A stretch of DNA of 64,000 nucleotides. Source: Chinchilla lanigera. Lineage: Eukaryota > Chordata > Mammalia > Rodentia > Chinchillidae. The position numbers and the translations under genes were made by a program. The stretch is from assembly GCF_000276665.1 (NCBI RefSeq), contig NW_004955474.1:10709354-10773353 (forward strand), written 5' to 3'. Positions within the stretch are counted from its first letter, which is position 1; each line of letters opens with the position of its first letter. The notes beneath the pieces were generated by a model. It saw only the letters and a program-made list of their open reading frames with translations, was not told the origin of the DNA and made no database searches. Shown piece after piece: positions 48,300 through 59,430 of this stretch.

Positions 48300-48410
48300 T
48301 CTATTTGCTAGTATTTTATTGAGCATCTTTGCATCTATATTCATTAGAGAGATTGGTCTGTAGTTCTCATTCTTGGTTGGGTCTTTGTCTGGTACTTTTA
48401 ATTCTTTCAG
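48300..48410 (-). mobile_element. L1 reverse-transcriptase fragment embedded in the wrong part of L1
   Basis: The minus-strand frame reads [20 protein letters not shown] then [10 protein letters not shown], a well-preserved reverse-transcriptase block of L1 ORF2. It sits between sequences that belong together near the ORF2 C-terminal end. No A tail or target-site duplication seen. Confidence 0.85.
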
Positions 48411-49541
48411 AAACTGTTGGAAGGTGTTTCTACAGTGGCTCTGCCATTTTACACAGTATCCCCACAGTGTGAAAGCGTTCAACACTTGTTATTTTTCTGC
48501 TTTGTGATATCAGTCATTCTAAAGGATCGAAGGTGTATCTCTTTGTAACTTAAATTTGTGTTTGATTCCTACTTATTTTAAACATTTTTTCATGTGGCCA
48601 TTAACGACTTGGTGTATTATATTTTAATCAGAGTTTTTGTTTCCTTGTTGCCTTCACTGAGTATTTTTGGTCCTATATATTTTCCAATGTATTCTACATT
48701 GAATTTTATTGGTTCTCTATATTCCCAAGCATATTCTAAATATTAATCCCTGATGAGATATAGGATTTGAAATATTTTCTCCAATCCTTTAGTTTGCCAT
48801 TTTGTTATATAAATATCGTCTTGGGTATACAAATTCTTTAAAGTTTTCATGAAGTTCACTTTGTTCATTCTTTTCTTCTGTTTCCTATAGCTTTGATGTA
48901 ATATCCAAGAAATCAATAGAAAATCCAGTTGTGAAGGTTTTGTCTTATGTTTCTGCTTTTATAATTTTAAATTGTATTTCTAATTCTTCAATTCATTTTG
49001 GGTAAATAGTTATATATTATATAAGGTAAGGGCCCAAATCTCATCGCTTTGCCTATGAATATCCAGTTGACCCAGAACCATTTGTTGAAAAGGTCAGCCT
49101 CTTTGGGGCAGTACCTGACAGACGTTCTTTCTGGGCTTTATGTTTAATTCCAGTGGTCAGTATGTCTCTTTATGCCAGTAGCTCACAGTTTTGATTATGG
49201 TAGTTTTGCAGTAAGTTTTGACATCAGGAAGTTTGAATCCTTCAGCTTTGTACTTTTTTCAAGACTATTTTGATTATTGAGGATCCCTTTTTCATTGAGT
49301 CTTTCTATTTCTGAAAAAAATCATTTGCATTTTATTAGGTATAGCACAGTAGTACTACTTTTTAGTAATAGATTACTGTGAGCTGTCATCACAACATTAA
49401 CTCTTCTGAACCCAAAATGAGGTACACTTTCAATTTTTTATGTCTTCTTATGTTTTTGAACAATATTTTATTATTTTTATTATACAAATCTATTACCTGC
49501 TTGGTTGATTTGATGGCTAACGATTTTATTATATTTGATGC

Positions 49542-49665
49542 TTTTTTTTTTTTGATTTTTTGTTTTTTTGTTTTTTTGTTTTTTCCCCAGTACCAGAAAT
49601 CGAACTTACTACTTCATGCTTGCCAGGCAGGCGCTGTGCTGCTGAGCTAAATCCCCAGCCCCATT
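49542..49665 (-). mobile_element. ID-like SINE
   Basis: A T/GTTTTTTT tail, CCCCAGTACCAGAAATCGAA, GCTTGCCAGGCAGGCGCTGT and GAGCTAAATCCCCAGCCCC. Flanks TTTGATGCTTTT and TTCAATGCTATTTT are an imperfect duplication. Inserted into the antisense L1. Confidence 0.94.
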
Positions 49666-50215
49666 CAATGCTATTTTAAATGGAATTGTTTTTGTAATTT
49701 CATTTTCACATCCATGAGCATTATCCACTGACTTTGAACTCTGTGCTTTGGCAAATTCATTTATTAGTTTTTTAGAAATTGTGTACGTGCATGTCTATGC
49801 ATGTGAGTGTTGAATATTTAGGATTTTCCATCTGTAAGACCGTATGTTCTATGAACAGATATGATTTTACTTCTATCTTTTCAATTTAGATGATTTTTTC
49901 TTGTGTAATTATTTTGGCTAAATATTCCAATACTATACTGAGGAGAAGGGGCAACTCTAGTCACCTACGGCTTGTTCCTGCTCTTAAGGGAAAAGCTTTT
50001 TGTATTTCATTTTTGAGTACATAGTCTTCTGCTGTGATTTATTTTTAAATATGGATTTTGCTGTGTTAAATTGTGCCTATTTGTTCATTATCAAATTTTC
50101 AAGTTTTGGGGATTTTCTATTGATATTAAACATCTATATGATATTTAAGGTCCTTTTATTCAGGAATATACATATATTATTATATATATAATTATATATA
50201 TATGCCTTTATTAAT

Positions 50216-50652
50216 TCATGCTATGTTTTATATCTTTGAACAAAGTTTTATGATTTTCATAGCATAGGCTTTGAACATTTCTTGTGAAGCTTATTCACAG
50301 AAGTGCTCCAAATAAGTATTTTGGAGAAATACCAACTGGCCAAATGCTAAGGTTGATATTCATCTGAAACCAGAGCCATAGGTGAAATCAAGTCTGAGAA
50401 TAAGTTTCAAGAAAAACCACCTTGAATTATATCAAATTAATATTGTAGCAAGGTTATAATATTTTAATACAATAGTTTTATTATCATTAATGGTTTATTT
50501 CTGACTGGAAAACAAGCATATTCTAATAACAGATACTTATAAATTTCATAAACATTTGGGTATTAAGGATTACCTCAACTGTATTTTAACAAGGTTTTCT
50601 TTCTTTACTTCTTTTTCTTAATTATCTAGTATATCTATGCCAAAAAAGATTT
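50216..50652. other. Unassigned AT-rich sequence
   Basis: (AT)n lies just upstream at 50166-50202. No element or frame recognised. Confidence 0.5.
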
Positions 50653-50847
50653 TCTTGAAAGTTCTTGTTTTTGTTTGTTTGTTTCATTTGTTTTTTTGAA
50701 ACAGGGTCTCACTATGCAGTGTACGCTGGCCTTGAACTCAGTTATGTAGCACAGCCTGGCCTCAAACTTACGTGAACCTCCTACTCGGCCCCACAAGTGC
50801 TTGGATTGCAGGCATGCACTACCACACCTGGCATCTTGAAAGCTCTT
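50653..50847 (-). mobile_element. B1 SINE with 14-bp target-site duplication (one mismatch)
   Basis: TTTG-rich tail, GAAACAGGGTCTCACTATGC, CTGGCCTTGAACTCAG, GCCTGGCCTCAAACTTACGT and TTGGATTGCAGGCATGCACT. TCTTGAAAGTTCTT (50653) and TCTTGAAAGCTCTT (50834) flank it. Confidence 0.95.
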
Positions 50848-51330
50848 CATAGGTATTTTTAAAGCATGTATTTCTCAGTAAATATTAGCATTACAAAATT
50901 ATTATTGTGCCTTTAATTTATTCTCACCATCTGTAAGAAATTCCCCAACCAGACTTATTTTTTGAAACCATGGCTCATGAGAAACCAGATAACTATATTA
51001 TATCATTTACAAGCTATTTTCTTTAGTGCTGTGCATGCAAATATACAAAGGAATTCTATAAAGATTGGGGTTACAGCAGAATTAAACACTCAACTGTTCA
51101 ATGTCTTTTGAAACTCTTACAATTTTTTTAAAAGATGTCATATATCTCCAATGTTACTTAGTGAATGCCCAATCCCTTCTATTTTAGTATTTCATTTTGT
51201 ATGTTTTTCAATAGTTTAGTAGTTTTTAATTATAATTTTCATCCATAAAAATTTTACCTTAGTTGTTATCAATTACAGCAGAATTTTGTTCCTGTAGTAA
51301 TAAACACAAAGTAATGATTTAGCTAATTTT
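50848..51330. other. Unassigned AT-rich sequence
   Basis: No repeat or frame recognised. Confidence 0.5.
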
Positions 51331-51435
51331 GAATTTGAACAAAGGTCTTGAGATACATCTCAGTGGTATAGTGTTTGTATCATAGACTCTGGGTTCTACA
51401 CCCAGTACCGCACAAAAGTGAAAAAGAATTTGGAC
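51331..51435 (+). mobile_element. Old ID-like SINE
   Basis: GGTCTTGAGATACATCTCAG, TGGTATAGTGTTTGTATCAT and GGGTTCTACACCCAGTACCG. Diverged. GAATTTGAAC (51331) and GAATTTGGAC (51426) flank it. Confidence 0.8.
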
Positions 51436-51452
51436 ATATCACCTCTAAATCT

Positions 51453-51587
51453 TAACAGTCAGCTTTCTTTTTTTTTTTTTTTTTTTTTATTTTTCTCTGG
51501 TACCAGGAACCGAACTCACGACCTTGTGCTTGCCAGGCAAGCGCTTTTGCCGCTGAGCTAAATCCCCAGCCCTAATAGTCAGCTTTC
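51453..51587 (-). mobile_element. ID-like SINE with 15-bp target-site duplication (one mismatch)
   Basis: Over 20 T, CTGGTACCAGGAACCGAACT, GCTTGCCAGGCAAGCGCTTT and GAGCTAAATCCCCAGCCC. TAACAGTCAGCTTTC and TAATAGTCAGCTTTC flank it. Confidence 0.97.
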
Positions 51588-51604
51588 AACAATAAATCTT
51601 ACTA

Positions 51605-51690
51605 GTAATCAGTGTCATAGTTCCTTTTTCATTGCTGGGACAAAATACCCAACACCCACAAGTTTGAAAAGGGAAAGGGTTATGGACATA
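51605..51690 (-). mobile_element. MaLR LTR fragment
   Basis: TCATTGCTGGGACAAAATAC and CCAACACCCACAAGTTTGAA match the antisense start of the LTR at 3386 (GCTGGGACACAATATCCAAC). Truncated. Confidence 0.6.
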
Positions 51691-51860
51691 TAAGCCACTT
51701 CCTAAATAGCTGTTATGGGGCTGGGGACACAGCTCAGCAGCAAAAGCGCCTGAGCGCAAGGTCCTGAGTTCAATTCCCGGTACAAAAAAAATAGCTATTA
51801 TGAATTGTGCTGCTATAAGGTGCTCTCTCTTTCTAGCATATGTGTATTATTTCACTTTGT
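51691..51860 (-). mobile_element. Old L1 fragment, antisense, split by an ID SINE
   Basis: AAATAGCTGTTATG before the SINE and GAATTGTGCTGCTATAAGG after it rejoin into the complement of the L1 ...GCAGCACAATTC... block near the ORF2 end. Short and diverged. Confidence 0.5.
51704..51802 (+). mobile_element. ID-like SINE with 7-8-bp internal deletion and 14-bp target-site duplication
   Basis: GGGCTGGGGACACAGCTCAG, then AAAGCGCCTG joined to AGCGCAAGGTCC (the middle CCTGGCA is missing), then TTCAATTCCCGGTAC and a short A tail. AAATAGCTGTTATG and AAATAGCTATTATG flank it. Confidence 0.95.
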
Positions 51861-52305
51861 CAATAGTTCATACTGACATCAAGCATATCAATAGCATCTG
51901 AAATTAACTTTATGTAGAAGTTAGTGAGGAAGCAAAGCAATTTGTGACTGCTGTTAACTCACCATGAAATACTTTACTTGTGAAATATTGCTTCAAGGAT
52001 TTTTCTTTGCACATAATATGAGGTAAGCTCAACGACTTAGAGCTAATGATATAATTATTAGCATCATTTATGACACGAAAAAAACAGTATATGCACATGA
52101 TGGGACGCTAAGCAGCCATCTAAAATAATTTTATCAAAATTTGAATACCTTATATAAATTTGTATAAATTCCAAATTTTATAATTTGGAAAAACGTTCTC
52201 GATTGGTTAATTAACAAAAGCATGTTGTAAGTGATACATACAATTTGGTAACACTTTCAAATGTGTAAACAAGTGCACAGGTACATGCCTGAAAAGAGAA
52301 AGATC
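51861..52305. other. Unassigned AT-rich sequence
   Basis: No repeat or frame recognised. Confidence 0.5.
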
Positions 52306-52430
52306 AAAATATTGAGGGGCTGGGGATTTAGCTCAGCGGCAAAGCGCCTGCCTGGCAAGCGCAAGGTCGTGAGTTCGGTTCCTGGTACCGGAGAAAAAAC
52401 AAAACAAAACAAAACAAAAAATATATTGAT
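52306..52430 (+). mobile_element. Young ID-like SINE
   Basis: GGGCTGGGGATTTAGCTCAG, GGCAAAGCGCCTGCCTGGCA, GCGCAAGGTCGTGAGTTCGG, TTCCTGGTACCGG and a (CAAAA)n tail. Differs from the copy at 60415 at one base over the body and keeps nearly all CpGs, so insertion was recent. Flanks AAAATATTGA and AAATATATTGA are an imperfect duplication. Confidence 0.97.
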
Positions 52431-54630
52431 AGTATGAATCTGTGGGTGAGGAATTACATGCTTCTAAATTTTGCTTTTGTACATTTCTATCACAACTATG
52501 TGGTGTATTACAATAGTAAAAATAACTGATCAGCATACATGTGATGTATATATTTGGATTATGTTTATACATCTGATGTATGAAAATGTAAAATTATAGA
52601 AACGAAACAAAAATTACAGAACTTTTCCAGAAAAGTAAGAAAGAGGTTTAAAAAGAACTTTCTCAAGTGAAACACTTTGGTTGTTTCAATTGTTCCATGG
52701 GCTGGACTATCCCAAATGTTTCAGGGCATCCCCCCTCACTAACGCCAGTCTTATGTCAGTGGTGTCCTCTAGTCACAGAGCTAAGTAAAATGATTTGGTA
52801 TTTCTAAATGTCCTAGGGTTAAAAATTATAGCTAGAAGACAACTACATAAATGAAAGGCAATTAACTGGCCTTAGTTATGAATGGGCTCACAAGAGGCAG
52901 CCTGCATTACATGAGAGAGGTGCTAGAGGGCAGAAATAACTCTCAACTGATTTTTTACATGACTAAGGTCCTTGCGATAAAGCGTCTCTGCAAGTTCACA
53001 CACGTGTACTACATCTCAATTAGCTCTAAGCCTGAGATTTTAGTTCAATCATGTCCTAAAAATCCCTCTGTGATTTTGATCATTCTGCTTCACTGTCCTG
53101 GTATCATTCCATAGTTCTGCATCTTTTTGAAATTTGGCTAATGAAAGCTGGAGCTTTAACCTTCTAATAGTAACTGTTTTCCAGATGTGTTTGAACATGC
53201 AACCCTGTTTTACAAAGACTTAAGCGTAGAGAGGCAGCCTAAGCAACTATTTCTATACCATCAAGGGGACAACCAGGAATAAGTTATGAATAGATGTTTT
53301 ATTAAAGGTTAATGAAGCATCCTGTGTGCATGAGTGTCAGCACAGTCAGTAAAAGAATGTTTCATGAGCAGGGATCAGAACTGTAAAAAAAGAAGACCCA
53401 AAGTCTAGGAAGAGAAAAAGATCCAAGAAATAGAAAAATCATGATACTTTCAAACCAATTGATTTAGTATGAATGAAACTAGAAAACCTGCGTTTTCAAA
53501 TGGCAAAATGTTCTCCAAATGTTCTCCAAATATTTTTAAACTAGTGTCCTTGTTATACGCACCCACAGCATTTGTATTTTTACAAAATAAAACTATCACT
53601 TTTTAAGTTGTGTTCCTTCATTTGTAAACTAAGTTCTGAGAAAGAAGGTATGGATGTCTTTTATGATCATTATAGATTCAAAGTCCAGTCACTTAGTAGT
53701 TGCCTTATCTTTTGTTGATTTATAAGAAGTCTCTACATGTAGAATCTTTTAATGATTTTCCATTGCTTTCCATTTTATGTTAGTGTTCTCCATACAGACA
53801 ATGACAGTGGAGAACTCTTAGTTTGGGAAAGAGATGCAAGAACATTAGTACAGTATTGCCATGCTGTCCAAGGTGATCTCTGTGGATAACAGTCATATAC
53901 CATTGTGCACATTTAAGCTGCTGCTGCTTCCCAATCAGTCGAACGCAATGGGAAACTCCGGAGCTGCAAAGCCTTTCTCAACTGCTCTCTACCGTACTTT
54001 CTTCTATGACAAAGTTCATTTCATACACTTAATTTGATCTAAATGCTTATATTTTAAAAGTTGCCATGAAAAATCTGTTTTGTTACCTCAGACAAAACGC
54101 TTTACCATATCAAAAACTTTAATTGTGCCGTCACAATACATTTTTACCAAGAAATTTTATTTGTTTTTCTTTATTAAGTAAAATAAAGTATACTTACTAA
54201 ATAAGTCAAGTGCTATTTACAATTGTTTTTAAGATATATATCTCAATGAAAAACAATGTTATAAAGACATAATTTTTAAAATAAGGTTATTTTTCTATCA
54301 TTAAAGCTCATTCTGACATGAAAGTACATTTTTGACATTTCTTTAAAATGAAAATCTTAATCTTTACATAAAAGTTTTTGATGTATCGATGATTATTATA
54401 ATAGACATATTTTTCAGATAATATTCTCAAGCATATTGGACAGAGTTACTAAAATTTGGACTTCGTTGAAGAATAATTGGCGATCTCTTTGAATTATTTA
54501 AAAAGCTCTTAGAATATAATTCTAGAGAATGTGTAAGATACCAGAATAACTCAGAAAGTCAAAAATGAAAGAACATACCTAATGAACTGATTAGGTTGTT
54601 CTTGATTTTTCCACTTTAATTCAAATGATA
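52431..54630. other. Unassigned sequence
   Basis: No transposon recognised. 53160-53290 has a faint MIR-like look. 53930-53990 (CCAATCAGTCGAACGCAATG) is a small CpG-bearing patch. Frames up to 78 codons, unremarkable. Confidence 0.45.
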
Positions 54631-54750
54631 GAAAGATTGTCACAGCTGGGGATTTAGTTCAGTAGTGCAGCACTAGCCTGGCTAGCCTGAGGTCCTGAGT
54701 TCAATTCCTGGTACTCCTCCTGCCTCCCACAAAAAAGAAAGATTGTCACA
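54631..54750 (+). mobile_element. ID-like SINE with perfect 14-bp target-site duplication
   Basis: GCTGGGGATTTAGTTCAGTA, GAGGTCCTGAGTTCAATTCC, TGGTACTCCTCCTGCCTCCC and a short tail. GAAAGATTGTCACA flanks both sides (54631-54644, 54737-54750). The body is more diverged than average. Confidence 0.95.
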
Positions 54751-57700
54751 AAAAGGCAAGAAATAGCGCAGAACTTTTTTTTATTATATCTTATCAACTG
54801 TGCATCAACTTGATGTTAGCTAGTGTTTACAAAGACATTTCTAGACATTTAATACAGGCTAAACAAAATAAAGAAGTAATATATGCCTATGAGTAAATAT
54901 ACTATATGTTTTTCTGTTGCAGTTCTACACTCCTCTGTAGCACATCAAAGGCAAGGATGTCAATGATTTCTTTCCAAGAATTTCCTGCTTGGTTTTTGAA
55001 AAGCAAATGAATCTTATGATGACTTGATATTCATTCTGCATTTGTCATTATATTGCGGGTAGAGAGCACCCTCTACTTTCTCCTGATTAAATAGCACCCC
55101 TAATCTGGAAAAAAAAAAAAAAAGAGATGACTGATTCTAAATGGGTATTATGCTCAGAAAATCAGAGGGGATACGTCTATAAGGTTCATTAACTCTTGCC
55201 CTCTCCTGGCAGTAACCCATGTTCAGGAGGCCACCAATGTGACACCCTCAAAAGAACTCCCCGAAGGAGGCAACGTCTAGAAGGAGAATACCTGCTCTGA
55301 AGTTTCCCACTTTCCCTGAACTGAATCTGCAGAGCCTCCCCAGGAGGGGAGAATGCAGCTTTGAAAAATAACACCTTTGTTATTCCAAGTGTTAGAGATG
55401 AAGCCAAGTTTTCAGATGGCCTCAAGGTTTGTGCATCCTTCACCAAACACAGATGGGAACTGGACCCTTTGAACTGCTTTGAAAATCTGTTCCTAAGCAT
55501 TGCTGTGGGTCTGTATGGCAGCCACTGCTCACTTCTCCCTGCCTGTGATTTTTATGGTTTTGTGATGACAAGGGATAAAATAGCTTCATTTCAGAAGTAA
55601 ATGGTACATATGCCAGGGAAGGGAAACTCCACCATGGAAGCAAGATTTAATCTTTATTATACTAACTTTGAATGGTAGTCTTTTTAAATAGTAGCTTAAA
55701 TAATAGAATTATAAACAAACTCCACAACATAGGTAATGTTAATTTATTTACTTTATTCTGATCATTTTGATATTTTATAGTTTCAATTCTTTCCTTCTAT
55801 ACAGTAAAATCTGCAAAGATGAATAGCACCTGTTTTTAGGTCATCTATGGGCATTACAGTTCTTCAGAGATTTGTGGTTGTCTTAAAATATATTGATTCT
55901 GGGATCCAGAATCAGAAACATCTGCTATAGTAAGTCAGTGTCATGGTCTGTTTTATATAGTGGTTCCAGTTAAAAGTATTTTTTATTTCACACCACAATT
56001 TTCACTTGTCTAACCCTAAAGACAAACATTCAATGTAAACCATTAGAAATAGAAAATCTTACTTAAATCAGATTTATGGCCACAGAATTTCAGTGCACTT
56101 GCTGTGCGTACAACATATACAGCATGGAACCAGTTAAGTTGTTGTTTTTTTCTTAAGAAATTTGAATTTCTGTTTAAAAATCAGGGCATTCTTACATACT
56201 GGCAGAGGGTTGTGTGAACTTTGATTATATGTTTTTGAAGACAAATCAAAGTTATATTGCTTTTTATATAAAAATCAATGAGTGACAGGATAAAACTATA
56301 CAATCTTGATGTAGTTTATTATGACTTTACAAACACTTAATATTGTACATGTATATACAATGTATGTGTATGTCTGTGACAAAGAAAACAGAACAAAAAA
56401 CTAACACTTAGGTTAATCTCATACTAAGTAAGTTTTAACACTGAGGTTCCCATGGGAACATTAACATAGTGGTGTTGTTCATATGCAACTTTTTACAATG
56501 GGAGTTTAACAATATCAACAGAGGTACTTTAGAATATATATGCAATAAGAACACATACTTTAGCCACAGCAGGCCCCCTCACTGGAGCATGGAAAGCATA
56601 ACTGTATGACCCTCTACCCTATCTCAGCAGGTATGCACCAGCAGGACTTAGCAGACTCCGTAATCTCCTTCCTGGACCTATTGAACTTATTTTTTAAATA
56701 AATGTATATATAAAGCGGGCAGGAATATGAGTTTCCTTGCTACTTCCACCCCCCAGGGTACACTGAGTGACTATAAAATTCTGGCATGTATGATATTCTT
56801 TATTCTATCCTTCCTGCCACAAATAATAGTCATGGTAAAAGGAAGAACCTCATATCCTGGGAATTTACAATCTCTACATCATCCTTGAGTTTAAAATGCT
56901 TGTATAACTCAAAAGTGACTCTAAAATTTAAACGATGTTTCAGGAAGGCCTAGTGGAACTATTGCCAGTGTCCTGATAATAACTACCGCATGTAAGAAAC
57001 AGAAAGACATCCTGTTGCTAAAGGGAAGTAAGGTAAGAGTATTTTGTCATCTGGTTTTATTTCCCTACCTATAATTTCACTGGCAAGAAAAAAATGATTG
57101 AGAGTAAAACTCATTCGTAACTCTTAGAAAAAACACACTTGAATGAAAAACATTGATGTTTGCAGGTCATTTTTTAATAATACTCCCAAGAAAAGTAAGG
57201 ACAAATATGATAATATATGGTGCAGGGAATCTTCAAAGGACTGTACTTACATAATGTGAAACACATATAAATGAATTCAGTATTTTAAAGTATAGATTAT
57301 GTTCTGGGCTGCAGTCCTTGCCGGGGCCAATATGTAATTTCGTGGCCTATGCACTCCACAGAGAAACCCAACCCTAGCACAGAACTGAGCTGTACTATGG
57401 TCATGTTCTGCACACCAGATCATGCGTGTGCAATGTGATGCTTATCCTGTGTTGATGAAAGACAAAATGTCTTTTCTAAAATTCATACACCGGGGGGGAG
57501 GGGCACCTTCTTTTATTCATACATTATTTGAATTACAAATGCCCCACTCTGGATACATAGCTCAAAGAGTATCAGTGTGTTGGTAATAAAACCTTTGTTG
57601 AACATTTTCTTATGCATGTAAGAGGTAAGCTATTTGCCAGGTGCTTTATATATCATACATATCTTATTTACTTCAAGAAAAGCGAAGATCTGTATCAATG

Positions 57701-58289
57701 CCAACATGGTGTAGATCCCAAGCTTGTCCTTCCACTTCAGTTCTGCCCACTCACTCTGCATCCTAGCTCCTCACTGTTCCTGGGGACCTACGCCTTTGAT
57801 AGTTCAGCCCTTGAAACACTCCTTGGGCATGGGGTCTGGGAATCATTTCCCCACTTCTTCCAGGCATGCACCAACTCCGTGTCCAGAAAGCCCTACTGGT
57901 GAGTCTAAGAAGGAGCAGGTTTCTGCCACTCCTCAAGCGCTTTGATTACATAGTCTCTTCAGATATGTTGTGAATACACAGCATATATTTATTGAGTAGT
58001 CTTTCTACAGTCTGCCTCCCAATACTGGAACCTGCATTTCACAAGAGCAAATATTCTTACCAAGTATTTTTTCAGTGCAAATGCCACCTCTGACACTTGT
58101 CAAGCAACATACATTCACCTTTCCCTGTGTAGATTATTTTAGAGCTTCCTCCCGTTTCTACCCCATATATCTGAAAATTAAGCAACATTTGATGTCAGAA
58201 TATATACTCCTGTCATTTAATTCTTTTAATTTAGGCTCTGGTGGTAAGAAAGGAAAACTGAAAAATGGGAGGTAATTAGTAGATAATCT
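54751..58289. other. Unassigned sequence, GC-richer pockets
   Basis: Longest stretch without a clear transposon. 55189-55600 is GC-richer with overlapping frames on both strands (103 codons minus, 79 plus), none recognised. 57300-57450 and 57720-57910 are also GC-richer; 57491-57500 is a G run. A pure A tract lies at 55109-55123. These pockets could be non-coding exons or regulatory DNA; I see no splice-frame arrangement that proves it. Confidence 0.4.
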
Positions 58290-58480
58290 ATCAGCTGGGC
58301 ATGATGGTGTCACCCTGTAATCCCAGTGTTCTGGAAAGCTGAGAAAGGAGAATTCCAACTTCTAGCCTAAATGTAGCAAAACTGTGCCTCAAGACAAAAC
58401 CAGATAAAGCCTGATGTCGTGGTCAAGGAGAATATTCTGAGTTCAGTGTCCAGTACTACCTAACAAAACAAAAAAAGTAC
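58290..58480 (+). mobile_element. B1/ID composite SINE
   Basis: 7SL-derived half: GCTGGGCATGATGGTGTCAC, TGTAATCCCAGTGTTCTGGA, GAAAGCTGAGAAAGGAG (58290-58400). ID half: GATAAAGCCTGATGTCGTGG, GAGTTCAGTGTCCAGTACTA then an A-rich tail (58401-58480). Same architecture as 12441. Confidence 0.8.
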
Positions 58481-58630
58481 GTAGTACTATCACAACTAAC
58501 AGTGAACAATGTCTGCCACTCAGGAAAAAAAAGGAACAGTTTTTTAAAATTTTTCTTAATTTTCTATGGTCTTTTACCTCACTAATGATTTTTTATAGAA
58601 GCTTAACTCACAAAGTATTCACAATATAGT

Positions 58631-58770
58631 ATTTAAAAATACAAATAAGTCCAAAATAGCCAATAGGAAGCAAGAAATAAAAACAAAAACAGAATATTCT
58701 TTTATTTTATTTAAAAATAGAAAGTCCAAAGTAGCCAATAGGAAGCAAAAGCAAAACCAGAACGTTCTTT
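58631..58770. repeat. Tandem duplication, about 78-bp period
   Basis: ATTTAAAAATAC...AAGTCCAAAATAGCCAATAG at 58631 recurs as ATTTAAAAATAG...AAGTCCAAAGTAGCCAATAG at 58709; both are followed by GAAGCAA and an AAAACAAAA-type stretch, then TTCTTT. Confidence 0.9.
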
Positions 58771-59430
58771 GTAATTGGAAAATGTAAACTACATTAGAGT
58801 GACATAGTCATCCCTTGCTATATCATGGTTCACTTATTGCAGCTTCACTAAAACATAGGATTTTAAAAAATATATATCTAACTCTGTATCATGGAGTTTT
58901 TGCTATATCACAGGATTTTGTGGTGTATAGATATTCATATAATATTTATGATTTTAATTATTTTGCCTAAAATATTTAAAACAAGATAAAAAATATAAAA
59001 ATGCTACTTCAAACATTAAAAGAATATTAAATCGAAATAAAATACAGTATGTATTTCATCAGAGGATCAATACAGTTCTGTACACAGTGCAAATGCAGTA
59101 CACCACTACTCTGCACATTTTCACCTATCATGGGGGTCTCTGGAATGTAACTCCTGTGATAGATGAGGGATCACTGGATATCATTTCATATCCATCAGAT
59201 TGACAGAAATTGAAACACTGAGTATCAAACTTCTGCAACAATGTGAAAAAATGACATCTCCTAAATTGCTGGTGAGACTATAAATAGTACCATTTTAGAG
59301 CAATTGGAAGATAACCAGCAAAACTGAAGGTGCATATAGCCTTGATACCCACCATTCTGCCAGTGAGCGCAAGAAGATGTGCATACATGCAGATTTTCTG
59401 TGATAATAGGCTGGTTCAGGTAGGCATGTT
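58763..59430 (+). mobile_element. Old L1 (L1M-like) fragment, split by a Tigger-like transposon
   Basis: Before the insert: AATTGGAAAATGTAAACTAC ATTAGAGTGACA; after it: GATATCATTTCATATCCATC, AGATTGACAGAAATTGAAAC and TTGCTGGTGAGACTATAAAT. Joined, these give the L1 ORF2 order around ...AATGAGATATCA...CCATCAGA. Diverged, no frame. Confidence 0.7.
58805..59176. mobile_element. Tigger-like (TcMar) DNA transposon, about 372 bp
   Basis: The left end reads GTCATCCCTTGCTATATCAT; the right end, reverse-complemented, CAGTGATCCCTCATCTATCA, an imperfect terminal inverted repeat. Internal blocks CTATATCACAGGATTTTGTG and GGGTCTCTGGAATGTAACTC fit remembered Tigger-like termini. It interrupts an L1 at a GATA site. 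Too short to encode transposase. Confidence 0.7.

Larger units (their letters stand above)
47946..50215 (-). mobile_element. Old L1 (L1M-like), antisense, about 2 kb of ORF2
   Basis: Complement of ORF2 from C-terminal end to reverse-transcriptase region, in order: GACACTTAGGTTGCTTCTAA, TTTCTACAGTGGCTCTGCCA, CAACACTTGTTATTTTTCTG, AATATTTTCTCCAATCCTTT, ATATCCAGTTGACCCAGAAC, TTTGATTATGGTAGTTTTGC, TTACCTGCTTGGTTGATTTG and GGCTTGTTCCTGCTCTTAAG. Interrupted by a misplaced reverse-transcriptase fragment (48300-48410) and an ID SINE (49542-49665). No frame survives. Confidence 0.85.

Noticed and set aside
55894..55914. Hairpin TGATTCTGG-GAT-CCAGAATCA as a terminator or miRNA
   Set aside because: Nine-base arms are too short for a pre-miRNA and perfect arms this size arise by chance in 64 kb.
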